A stretch of DNA of 46,539 nucleotides. It comes from Oehlia diaphana. Taxonomy: Eukaryota; Glomeromycota; Glomeromycetes; Glomerales; Glomeraceae. Both the position numbers and the translations under genes were made by a program. The DNA is taken from positions 151,920-198,458 of the forward strand of contig QZLH01000022.1 of NCBI GenBank assembly GCA_003833135.1, in the 5' to 3' direction. Below are positions 21,871-31,027 of the stretch, piece after piece (within the stretch, counting starts at the first letter, position 1; every line of letters starts with the position of its first letter). Below the pieces are notes generated by a model, which searched no databases, was not told the DNA's origin, and saw only the letters and a list, made by a program, of their open reading frames with translations.

Positions 21871-22798
21871 TCGCTTTTGGGGAACGAATTTAATTGTTTG
21901 CGTCCATAATAATTTCAACAATCATTTCACTGACACAGATTATATAAAAGGGAACGATAATATAAATATTTACTGTGTACCAAATTATCGTATGATTTTT
22001 TATATTATTGATTGATTATTTGCATGAAAAAAAAGGGTGGGGAAAAACATAACTCAGTTCTGACTCGGGAATATATTTGTTTGTCATGATGCAATTGTTG
22101 CATAATGGCTTAAATAATTTGATTAATGTTTCGGAACGTCGTTTCTTCCGAAAAAATTTATAGATCTGAGTAAAATTTAGATAAATAACAGGTTTAGAAA
22201 TCGCTCTTATCTTGCATGTAATTAGTAAATAAAATCGATAACGGCTCAGATGCTTTAATGGTATTACTAAGATAAGGTAATATTAAAATTGAGGGAATTC
22301 TACCAATTGAATGTGCACAAATACATTTGACTAAAATAAAATTTGTTCTCTTTTGCTGAATTTGGTAAACATAAAAATGTTATTCGGTATAATTCGATCT
22401 AGATAATGAAATTGATAAGTCAAAAAAAAAAATAAAAAATAATTCCCGAGTTGAAATTAATATATTAGGAAATTAAATAATAAATAGTAAAAAAAAAAAA
22501 TTTTATAAAAGTAGCTTTTAGCGAATTTTTTAAAAATACTCATTATTTTTTCAAATAATTTCCTTCAATAATTTTCTTCTGTGATTTTCATTAGTTATTA
22601 TACTTTTCCTTTATGAAGAAATTATTTTGAGGGAACAAAAAAAAAAAAAGAGATACGCTTATTAAGACATGATATATACTTATTATAATTTATACTTATT
22701 ATAATTTTCTTTTTTTTAAAAATAATAATAATAATTCAAAGTTTTTTTAAAAGTTACATATTATATTTTTAAATTTTATTTTTTGCGATAAATAATTA

Positions 22799-23038
22799 AT
22801 GGATCATATTTTGTCAAATGTTTTAAACAATTCTCGGGATAATCAATCTGATAATTCAATTCGTTTATACTATCCTACTATCGTCTCATCATCTTACATT
22901 GCTCGTATTATTCGGAGACGTCGATATCAACGACATTTTAGGTATAAAACATTTATACCAAATCAATTTATACGATTAACGACCCAAATTTCGAATGATC
23001 CATTCACAAATCAATTTTTTAATGGTTCTACCTTTTAA
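22799..23038 (+). CDS. Small basic protein, family member 2
   Basis: An ATG-initiated, single-exon frame of 79 residues. The N-terminal third is Asn/Asp/Ser-rich. Residues about 26-34 read YPTIVSSSY and residues about 38-48 RIIRRRRYQRH, followed by FRYKTFIP. The C-terminus is NDPFTNQFFNGSTF. It aligns without gaps across the last two thirds with the ORF at 34660 and shares the plan of the ORF at 8558. An Arg codon differs synonymously between this copy and 34660 (CGA versus AGA before CATTTTAGG). The surrounding non-coding DNA of blocks A and B has many indels while the frame stays open, which argues for function. No known domain is seen. The RRRR cluster could bind nucleic acid or direct nuclear import (inference). 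A TGACGTCACGTG site lies just downstream. Confidence 0.6.
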   Translation: MDHILSNVLNNSRDNQSDNSIRLYYPTIVSSSYIARIIRRRRYQRHFRYKTFIPNQFIRLTTQISNDPFTNQFFNGSTF

Positions 23039-23058
23039 ACCGTTATAAAATTTGTGAA

Positions 23059-23070
23059 TGACGTCACGTG
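23059..23070. promoter_or_regulatory. Overlapping CRE (TGACGTCA) and E-box (CACGTG)
   Basis: TGACGTCACGTG combines the palindromes TGACGTCA (bZIP/CREB-ATF) and CACGTG (bHLH). It lies 21 bp after the stop of the small ORF in block A and is absent at the equivalent place in block B. Confidence 0.3.
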
Positions 23071-23362
23071 AGAGACAGAGAAATTCATGTGATTGATCAT
23101 TGCTCATTGCAGAAACATATACTGTACATCCTTCGCATTTAAATTTAAATTGGCAAACCTACTTTCGATCGATATAAAAGAACGATTTATTTAACCGGCT
23201 TTATCGACTTATTTACGGTATATAATAGATATAATAAATTTATTAAAAAAATTTGGCATTGTGAAATTAATGGATATCAACGTGCTATGTTTGTACATCA
23301 ATATGTTTATTGTTTATTAAATGGATAAAATCAAAATTGAATTCTGATAAACATTTTCATTG

Positions 23363-23485
23363 GTGACATCACGTTATATTTTGGAAACAAAAGTTTTAAT
23401 TGGTGGTAATAATATTAAAGCTAATAGGGAATATGATGAATATTTTGGTTGGGATGACATGATTGAAAAAATGATGAATTGTTAA
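23363..23485 (+). pseudogene. C-terminal fragment of an unknown protein
   Basis: In one frame the sequence reads ILETKVLIGGNNIKANREYD followed by EYFGWDDMIEKMMNC and a stop. Its balanced composition is unlike the AT-rich background, so it is likely the 3' end of a once-coding gene. It starts where similarity to block B ends. No start codon or upstream coding sequence is attached. Confidence 0.35.
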
Positions 23486-24223
23486 ATTATATATCGCGAA
23501 ATAAAATAAAATGGCAAAATAATTGGAAATTATCGACATATTTTTATTCTTGTGATTTTTTGTACTAAATAAATTTTGGGCAATTCATGAAGTCACATGT
23601 TGAAGAGAGACGATAGAGCTATTATATATATATTGCTCGGGGCTCTAAAATTTCACAAAAGAATACACAAGAATAAAAGTTACATAACTGAAGATCAAGA
23701 GAAATCACCGCTTAAATCAAAATTAAGGTTACACCACCAAGTTTGTGGATTTTTTTTTTGCCAAAATGCCGTATAGACGTAATTTTGTCAGAATACCGTG
23801 TTGTTATAGTTCAAAATTAGGTCGACTAGTTTTACTCTCCAATCTCTATTCTATAAAGTAAACAAGAAAGAATTGTTAGAAATGCTCCTCAAGTATTATA
23901 ATAAACATATACGCGCTCTCTTACACTTACTTAAAGTCCGATTTCGTTGAAGTATAACTTCCAATTAAAGTTAGCATTTCGTATTCCTACATTAATAAAA
24001 AAAAAATGATAGAATCGATTTTCAATTAGCTAACTATAAAGGAACACCCTCTAAAGGAAAGTGCATTTTTATCATATGTGCCTTTCTGTAAGATATTTGC
24101 AATCATATTTTAAAATTTTTTGAGTCTTTAAAAAAAATTTATAATTTAAATAAAAAGTAAATGAATCACTTTCATATGTTGGTTTTTGGGGATAAGGGGG
24201 AAACGAAAGGGAAAAGCGGGCGG
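23486..24223. other. No supported gene
   Basis: No coding-like frame is seen. A 60-codon minus-strand frame at 24072-24254 starts from a non-ATG codon within the shared motif described separately. Confidence 0.4.
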
Positions 24224-24257
24224 TTTTATGTCGCACAGACATTGTGTAATCCACGTG
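24224..24257 (-). promoter_or_regulatory. CACGTG…GTCTGTGCGACATAAAA module, copy 1
   Basis: Read on the minus strand, this is CACGTGGATTACACAAT followed by GTCTGTGCGACATAAAA. The 17-base core is repeated exactly on the plus strand at 26888-26904, upstream of the fusion gene, where a CACGTG also precedes it. It is either a shared promoter module or the end of a common repeat. Confidence 0.4.
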
Positions 24258-24289
24258 ACATTTATCAAGAACAGCATCAATGCTTTATT

Positions 24290-24620
24290 AAAATAAATCG
24301 TTGCTAGGTAGGCTTACAGTACATAAAAATTGCGAATATATCGCTATTATACAATACAGAAATCTATTCTGTCAGGGGACGTACGACGACATGGCAATAG
24401 TCCGCTCGAGGTTCCTCATTAAAAAAAGAGGAAATCAAGACCTGCGGTTGCATAAGAGTCTCGTCGGGAGCTTGACGAATGCCTAAGCAAACATTATTAA
24501 AAGGTATCCCCAAATTGCTTTGAATTGCTGCTTCAAGTGCGCTAACTGATTGACTCCTACCAACTGTAACTCTGTGTTTATCGATTGAGGAATAATAAGA
24601 CAGTCGAGAGTAATATCGGA
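24290..24620 (-). pseudogene. Ubiquitin-like (Crinkler N-terminus-type) domain fragment
   Basis: The minus strand encodes SSIDKHRVTVGRSQSVSALE, then AAIQSNLGIPFNNVCLGIRQ, and ends ISSFFNEEPRADYCHVVVRP before a stop at about 24372. The pattern of a first strand, a V-xLxxAI helix, and a final ISxxFxEEP…HVVVRP strand is that of the ubiquitin-like LFLAK-type header of Crinkler proteins, or another beta-grasp domain. There is no convincing start codon, and downstream codons are lost. Composition is clearly coding. It could be an exon of a larger gene with 24673-24900, but no splice path was found. Confidence 0.4.
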
Positions 24621-24672
24621 CAACTTATTTTCCTAAATGCATGGCCCTTAGTGAGAAATTATTCGCATGAAA

Positions 24673-24900
24673 TCATAACCTCTTACATACATATATACAC
24701 CTAATTTTTCGCGGGAAGGTTGGCTGAACTTTATTTACTGGAGCTCGCGTAATAAAGACCGAACGCCGAAGATAAGAAATATGTTTATCTTTATAATATG
24801 ATGCCAAGAAACCTTTGAAGGTACATGAAATCGCGGACTTTAATATTTTTTCGTCAACACTTCTTAAACTTCTTAAAACTGCGATAGGTTTTTGTAACAT
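24673..24900 (-). CDS. Hypothetical 75-residue basic protein
   Basis: An ATG-started minus-strand frame encodes a Lys/Arg-rich product beginning MLQKPIAVLRSLRSVDEKIL. It has no recognised motif. It lies immediately upstream of the ubiquitin-like fragment on the same strand and may be a neighbouring exon or unrelated. Confidence 0.25.
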   Translation of the reverse strand: MLQKPIAVLRSLRSVDEKILKSAISCTFKGFLASYYKDKHISYLRRSVFITRAPVNKVQPTFPRKIRCIYVCKRL

Positions 24901-25375
24901 GAAAATCTTACATCACAGAGCGTTACTGCGCTTTATTAATTAAAAAAAGCCACATTGATTAGTCAAATACGGTCAATCGTACGACCTAAAAGTTACGTAA
25001 CATTAATTCATTTATATTAATAAATACCCCGAGAATTTGTCGGAATAGTAAAAAAGTTTATCAGTATCACTACAAACCACCGAAAGAGTCTATGTCACGA
25101 TGTATTCAAAAAAGTATACATTTTGTGACCACTTTTTTTTTCAAGTGATCATTACGTATATAATTACTCCAGTCTCCCTTTCTTTTTTCTACTCTTTTTC
25201 CTCTATTCTCCTGAATAAAACTTAACGCATAATTTACCAAGCTATAATTTTCGTAATTTTCGTTCACATTTTTATAACGAAACTTAAGAATACGCTTATA
25301 TTTATTTGACTTCAAAAATGGACGAAAGTAAGTATAATAAATATGTGTAAAAAAATCAATTATTTTCGTGAGCGT

Positions 25376-25650
25376 AATGAGCATGGGATGACCCTCCCCG
25401 CGAAAGTGTTAATGAGCAATATAATTGAGCGTGGGATGACCCTCCCCGCGAGAGTGAAATGTAATGAGCAATGTAATGAGCGTGGGATGACCTCCCCACG
25501 AGAGTAAAATGTAATGAGCAATGTAATGAGCGTGGGATGACCCTCCCCGCGAGAGTGAAGTGTAATGAGCAATGTAATGAGCGTGGGATGCACCCCGCGA
25601 GAGTGAAATGCAATGAGTAATGTAATGAGCAATGTAATGTGCCTCCCCGA
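25376..25650. repeat. GC-richer minisatellite, 48-51-bp unit
   Basis: The unit is built from GAGCGTGGGATGACCCTCCC, CGCGAGAGTGAAATG and TAATGAGCAATG. It recurs five times (TGGGATG at 25384, 25432, 25483, 25533 and 25584) with a decayed sixth. Spacing is 48, 51, 50 and 51 bp. All three minus-strand frames stay open across the array, giving His/Ser/Leu-rich repeats; because the period is not always a multiple of three, these are by-products rather than a gene. The GC content contrasts sharply with the surroundings. Confidence 0.9.
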
Positions 25651-25836
25651 AGTGCAATGTTTCTTTCTTAAAATTTCTTTGAGAAGGTTTACTGGTTCCG
25701 GAGAAGGAACTGCGTCTTCCTTCGTAACATTCAGAGAAATTTTTATAGAAAGTGAAAATGATCGACTTTTTTCACTGTTTTTAGACTTGCTTCTGACCTT
25801 TTTTTTTACTCCCTTTAAAAGTTTTTAGACTTCTCT

Positions 25837-26211
25837 ATGTTTAAACAATTTCCATGCTGTCACAAACCAAGAGTCTCGGTCAAGTTTGAAGGGGATGTGT
25901 CAGGTTTATATTTCAAGCCCGTTGAGGAATGGTTAAAAACCATTACTAATTTAAGTTTTATACATGTTGTCAAGAAAAGATACAATCGGTATGTAATATT
26001 TAATAGGAAATAATATTACTAAACAATAATTTCTCAAAAGAACAGCATCTGATTATAATTATATTATAGATCTAATACCGGAGGGAGACTTGTATTTGTA
26101 AATCAGATTTCCTTCGAGGTAAATTTTATGATCTCATAAGTTTTTCTATCTTATCTTGACAACTAAATTAATTTTATTTAAACTTAAAAAAAAAAATTAC
26201 AGGATCGATAG
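25837..26211 (+). CDS. Possible three-exon small gene, unknown function
   Basis: ATG 25837 begins a coding-like frame MFKQFPCCHKPRVSVKFEGD with the later motif PVEEWLKTITNLSF. It ends at donor GTATGT (exon 1, 25837-25988). An acceptor TTATAG at 26069 leads in frame to exon 2 (26070-26118, SNTGGRLVFVNQISFE), which ends at donor GTAAAT. An acceptor TTACAG at 26202 gives a two-codon third exon and TAG. The product would be 69 residues. The sequence after 26203 in another frame (VNIKFNNGITKISFKNH) also looks coding, so an indel may have shortened the gene. Splice phases fit, but no family is recognised. Confidence 0.3.
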
Positions 26212-26848
26212 AAAAGAACCCGTTAATATAAAATTTAATAATGGAATTACAAAAATTTCTTTCAAAAATCATCAGTGTTACAAGATTTAGTAATTAATTA
26301 GAAGCTATGTTTCGTTTATACAGTAAATATTACGCGAGAAATTTTTCTTCAAACCTGTGGTAATAATTTGTTAAAAAATTCTGTATCAAGATTTTTTATT
26401 TTTTATTTTTTCAAATGCAATATTACATATTTTTTACAAAATAAAATCAAGCAAAAAAACAAATTCTTTATTATATATCGTGAAAAAAAGGCTAGTCAGT
26501 TAATTAAGTAAAAAATGATATTTTCTGAAGCATCATACATTACTTCCGAACTTTAAATAAATTCGATTTTGCAATAGACCTTTGCAAGGCCTGATATAGT
26601 TTTCAGATGTTATGGTTTTCAGATGTTATGAGGATACCGATAATTTTGCACTGATGATATCCTTGTTAGACACTACAGTGTCATAAGTGTCATATGTTCG
26701 ATGTGAGGTAATAGATGGACCTATTTATTATGAAGATTTGACTTATTTATTGTAAAGGCAACTACTAATTATCAGTTAGAACTCCTTTAGAATGCGTTTT
26801 CATTGAAAATTACAATATTTTATTAAAGAAAGTCGTCTATTTAAAAAT
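26212..26848. other. No supported gene
   Basis: AT-rich sequence. A 15-bp direct repeat GTTTTCAGATGTTAT occurs twice in tandem at about 26599-26629. Nothing else is identified. Confidence 0.45.
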
Positions 26849-26905
26849 CACGTGTAATTACGCAGTAATTACGCAAAGTCACAACATGTCTGTGCGACAT
26901 AAAAT
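26849..26905 (+). promoter_or_regulatory. CACGTG…GTCTGTGCGACATAAAA module upstream of the fusion gene
   Basis: CACGTG (26849-26854), two copies of AATTACGCA, and the core GTCTGTGCGACATAAAA (26888-26904) lie about 220-280 bp before the start of the 27127 gene. A CCTATATTAACCC stretch follows at about 26906. The core recurs exactly at 24224-24240 on the other strand with a CACGTG at similar spacing. Confidence 0.4.
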
Positions 26906-27126
26906 CCTATATTAACCCTTTTCTTTTTCCTGAAGTAAATTTTTTATTCCACATCGGAACGTATTCTTAGAAGTGGGATGGATCATTGGATTGAGATGTC
27001 TAAGCCACTAGCTCCTGCATTTTTCAATAATGTTAATGATAATTATATAAATGAAAATTTTCTCACTCAGAAATTTTCTTTTTTACTCGACAAATTTTTT
27101 TCTCTTTATTTCAAACGATTACTTTC

Positions 27127-28140
27127 ATGGATGAAGATCAACAAAATATTCATGTCCAAAGAATTATGGATGGATCAGAAGAAAGAGAAATTTCTTACAT
27201 AAAGTGCGATATAAAATCAGGAAATCTCAAATTTGAATGGTCCATTATTACGCCATCAAAATGGGACTGGATTGGATTGTATAAGGATAATAGTAAAGAA
27301 AATACAGATTGGCTCAATGATCATTGGTTTTATATCTCTAATCATAGCCATTGTGAGACTTTAACCGATGGTCGATATTCTTTTACTGGCACACATTGGA
27401 TTGGAACCGTATCTGGCCAAAATCAAATCAGGTTAAATACATACGAATCTTATAACGTATATAAAACTTATGCAAAGGCAAATGTACTCAACCCGGGTTT
27501 TGCACATTTTGACAAGTCTCGTGTACATTATGTCGAAAAAGAATTGCAACACATATTTAGTCATCACAAAACCAATTGGGGATTCAATCAAGACGATAAC
27601 TGGAATAGTCAAAATCGGGAAAAACTTCTAGAAACTCTTCAAGAATTTATTAACAGAAATACAAATAATGTTAACGTTTACCTTGGAACGTATAAAAATC
27701 AAAGTGTGTACTTTGTAATTGATCACACGTCGTACCAATGCCTTATAGTTTATCGTGGAGGGGAGAAAGATTATTTCTTATGTTCCGGATGGATACTCAG
27801 CGAAGATCAATACAAATATGTTACAAACCCACCATACAAATTAAGTGCAACTGTACTTTTAGTATACGAAGACATACTCGAACAAATTGCCAATTCTGAA
27901 GGTGAACGTGATGATTTAATTAAACAATATTTAAAAATCTATCTTGATGATAAGAATAGCTATGGCGAAAAAGTATATTATAAAGGTGCAGAATTTTTTA
28001 GTCTTGCCGAAAGCTATATCCCATTATCATTCGAAGGAAGGGATGAAATTACTCCTGAAGACAATTACGAACTTGATTTTGAAAAAATTAGGGAAAGGGC
28101 GGGAACAATTCTGAGAGAATTGGAAAAGATTACACTTTAA
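27127..28140 (+). CDS. SKICH-like / colicin-D-like tRNase / immunity-like fusion protein
   Basis: A single-exon frame of 337 codons, by far the longest in the window. ATG 27127 is the first in frame after a stop at 27052. Residues about 20-118 resemble a SKICH-type beta-sandwich, with the hallmark WDWIGLYKD at 46-54. Residues about 130-235 follow the plan of the colicin D C-terminal tRNase: a His-Lys motif before Trp-Gly (HHKTNWGF, 146-153) where the family has its catalytic His, a helix, then LGTYKNQSVYF (186-196) and SGWILSEDQ (220-228). Residues about 250-337 resemble the colicin-D-type immunity family: LIKQYLKIYL, then AEFFSLAESYIPL (288-300), then NYELDFEKIRERAGTILREL. The toxin-like and inhibitor-like halves would be covalently joined, so the product may be self-restrained or a regulator. 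There is no signal peptide. Family calls are by eye; activity is unproven. Confidence 0.75.
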   Translation: MDEDQQNIHVQRIMDGSEEREISYIKCDIKSGNLKFEWSIITPSKWDWIGLYKDNSKENTDWLNDHWFYISNHSHCETLTDGRYSFTGTHWIGTVSGQNQIRLNTYESYNVYKTYAKANVLNPGFAHFDKSRVHYVEKELQHIFSHHKTNWGFNQDDNWNSQNREKLLETLQEFINRNTNNVNVYLGTYKNQSVYFVIDHTSYQCLIVYRGGEKDYFLCSGWILSEDQYKYVTNPPYKLSATVLLVYEDILEQIANSEGERDDLIKQYLKIYLDDKNSYGEKVYYKGAEFFSLAESYIPLSFEGRDEITPEDNYELDFEKIRERAGTILRELEKITL

Positions 28141-29435
28141 GAGGTAAATTTTAAATAAATCATATCAAAGATCTGTTAATTTTCATTCTTCAGAACATAG
28201 CAATTTTTATTATATAAAATTAAGACTCATTTGTCCCGTAGATTCTAGAAATTATTCTTTTCAAATAAAATTTTCCCTTCTTATTTTTGTGTATAACAGA
28301 TTGTTTAAATTGTATTGAAAAAAATATATTAAATATAATGTACCGTTCTTTGACCAAATTTGAATATGCATTATCTCTTATATACTGTTATAAATGCAAC
28401 AACACGGTGAATATTTTTTGCTGAGCCACAATGCATGTACTCCTGTGCGACAAAAATAAGTAGATCAAGCGATAGTGCGACGGAATAATTATGTTCGAAA
28501 AAAATAGTCTTGCCTCTATCTATTTTTTCCCCAAAAAAATGGAGAAAACTGTGAAAGAGTGTCTGGTCATGGTACGGACCTACCTCATAAGTAAATATTG
28601 ATGCCAAAACAGTATGTTATGAAGACGTGAGGACTTTGCAATTCCGAGATCGCCAGGCGTTAGTCAACTTTGCGTCTTGCAGGGTAGATCTCCATGTGAA
28701 AAGGTATGAACAATCCACATTCATGTACTTTCAAAGCTTTCTTGACATCATATGATAATGTTAATCATGCTCCATATCTCCTTTTCTTTTTCTTCAGCAA
28801 GATATAAAGCGTGAAGGACATTAAAATCATTAGTATAGTATCAATTTTGAATTTCAAGTCGCGAAATTTTAATGAGAATACATTTCGTTTTCCATTAAGA
28901 TTTCCTGGCCACACTGATTACCATCTTGGAAAACTGTTTCATAAACAACGGTTTTTACATCTTACAGAATTTATACCGGAGGAAATCTGGAAATGTATAA
29001 GGATGTTGAAAGAAGATGTCTTCGTTACTGATATTTAAATCTCTAACTAGATTTGTTTCTATTAATTATAATGTCGAAAAGTTACACCATTGCTCAGTCA
29101 GACATAACATAGACCTCTAATTAGACATCACAGATATATCCTATTCCGATTGGACAAAATCCAATTGTATTAATTGGACATTGCCCAGATCCAATACTGG
29201 TCTCTCCCAATCAGAAGAATTCTTATTCAATTTTCAAACTTCTTTGTGGAAGTATAATCATTAATCTTGAATATCGGATGTACATAACTTTTATGTTAAA
29301 AGCATGCGATCAGGTTTCAGGTAGTTAGTAGTCGGTGACATCAAAGTATGATTGAAGCCATACACTATTCCATTGATTGATATCCGTATCGAAAATACTG
29401 ATGTTCTACGCACGAGTATTGATTGAATAGTCTTA
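28141..29435. other. Downstream region of the fusion gene; no further gene
   Basis: The first 200 bases are AT-rich 3'-flanking sequence. Frames at 28371-28607 (-) and 28811-29038 (+) have partly coding-like composition but start at non-ATG codons and match nothing I recognise. Confidence 0.35.
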
Positions 29436-29459
29436 ATTATTATTATTATTATTATTATG
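29436..29459. repeat. (TTA)n microsatellite
   Basis: About eight uninterrupted trinucleotide units, followed by two copies of GAGTACTAT. Confidence 0.95.
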
Positions 29460-29816
29460 AGTACTATGAGTACTATTAGCGGAATTGGCGTTTCTAGAAC
29501 AATCTCTATCACTAAAGATCATTGTATCTTATTAGCTGGCGAAACTTGTCTAAAATTTGTGATCTTCCTACCACTGTCTATTAGGTAAAAATTAATCCAC
29601 ATGTCCATGTTTATTTTTCCATGGATCGGGTTTTCCCAAAAGAAACTCGAATATCCGAAGAATCAGAAGGATCATAGTGACGAAATCCGGGTATTATTAC
29701 ACTATTATACTTTCATGCTTGCAAAATGCAATATTATCATAATGATTGTCTCCTGAGAAGAAACTTGAAATAGACCAGTTAATTGCAAATTATGCTAGAG
29801 AATTATGGCAAACAAT

Positions 29817-29865
29817 GGGGTAGGATTAGGATTAAGGTTAGGGTTAAGGTTAGGGTTAGGGTTAA
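29817..29865. repeat. Interstitial telomere-like tract (TTAGGG)n
   Basis: GGGGTAGGATTAGGATTAAG is followed by units GTTAGGG and TTAAGG, giving about eight TTAGGG-type units, the canonical fungal telomere repeat. Degenerate units at the left pass into perfect ones at the right. It lies among ordinary sequence on both sides, so it is not a chromosome end. Confidence 0.85.
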
Positions 29866-30856
29866 ATTTCCACCTATTCCACCAATAGAAGTACCGGAAA
29901 AGACAAGGAGATGATGATGATATCTTGAGATTAAACGTCGACTACATTTAGATACATTTTGATCTGCTCCTCTTTTGTAAAGCAGCATCAATAATAGAAA
30001 TAGATTTAAAATTTTGTTCTTGATTAGTTGATGTTTCAAATTATATTTTGCAGTTATAAAAAAATCAAATAAAATTATAAAAATCTTCTCTTACGACATT
30101 TGCTATTCTTTAAATTATTTGGAAGTTGGACGTAAACCATAAAGTAAATTATTATCTTTATTGAATTTTGAAAAAGAAGGCTATATTTCTTTTTCCAACG
30201 CAATCAACTTATGGGACCAAAACCGTTCATCATATAGTTGTTTACAAATGTTCTAATATAGTTAGCATAAATATTCTTTCACGCTAAGATTGATTCTTCA
30301 CTTAATTAAAAATGACTGATTGATTATCCATTTCTTTTCTTTTTTTATTAAAAAAAAAAAAAAATCATTTAAAATAAGATTTCTTATTTTTTATGTTCGG
30401 TTCCCTTTTCTTAAAAAAAAAAAATTTAAACTTACGGTATTTTCTTTTATTGTTCCTTATAGGCCGGTCGAATTGTGAGTATAGTAAATATTAAATGTAT
30501 AATTAAAAAAAAAATTTTTTTGTTTTAGTTAATGTCTATTCTTTAAATGGAAGGGAAGGGTTTTCTTAAGAAAAAAATTACCGTATTGTTTATTTAATTC
30601 GAAGTAACACACTAATAAAAATGTTCTCGATGGAACTTCAAAGAATTTAAAAGAACAAGACAGTTTGAATATAAAGAAAAAAAGAAAAATTTTCAGGGGT
30701 AACTCTAAATTTGGTAAATCAGAATTAATTTGGTTTATATTAAAAAAAAAAAAATTTCGCATCACCCTTTTTAGCGTACGATATATTTTTTTCGTCGGAT
30801 GGTAAAAGGAGAAATAATATAAAAAAAAAAGTTTTTTTTTTTATTAGAATTTCGGT

Positions 30857-31027
30857 ATCGATTTTTTTTTTTTTTTGATTTTTTTACGGTAATTGAAAAT
30901 GGAAGCCGACGTTTCGGAGATAAATTGAATCTAAATTTACTCTAGACTTGGTAATTTTTAACATGAGATTAAATTTATCTCCGAATCGTCGGCTTCCATT
31001 TTCAACTACCGTAAAAAAAAAATCGAT
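30857..31027. mobile_element. Foldback/hairpin element
   Basis: The left arm TTTTTTTACGGTAATTGAAA-ATGGAAGCCGACG and the right arm inverse (TTTTTTTACGGTAGTTGAAA-ATGGAAGCCGACG) match over about 60 bp and continue as TTCGGAGATAAATT. A loop of about 44 bp separates them. Block A lacks this segment, so it inserted after the duplication or was lost from A. Confidence 0.7.

Larger units (their letters stand above)
19900..23370. repeat. Segmental duplication block A
   Basis: Colinear landmarks are shared with block B (30180-35330): ACCAAAACCGTTC, GGTCGGTCGAATT, GAAGTAACACACTAATAAAA, GGGTAACTCTAAATTTGGTA, CAACAAATTGTC, GGGTGGGGAAAAA, CAGTTCTGACTCGGGAATAT, GAGATACGCTTATT and the small ORF. Block A is about 1.7 kb shorter. 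Long A/T homopolymer tracts (about 20010-20120 and 21800-21870) suggest slippage. The ORF at 22799 is the only coding region seen. Confidence 0.75.

Noticed and set aside
25356..25657. Three overlapping minus-strand repeat-peptide frames
   Set aside because: By-products of the minisatellite, whose 48-51-bp period changes frame between units.
28371..29038. Frames at 28371-28607 (-) and 28811-29038 (+)
   Set aside because: Both begin at non-ATG codons and match no family; partial coding flavour is not enough to call them.
29803..30039. Minus-strand frame with a Leu-Thr repeat
   Set aside because: The repeat is the translation of the TTAGGG tract.
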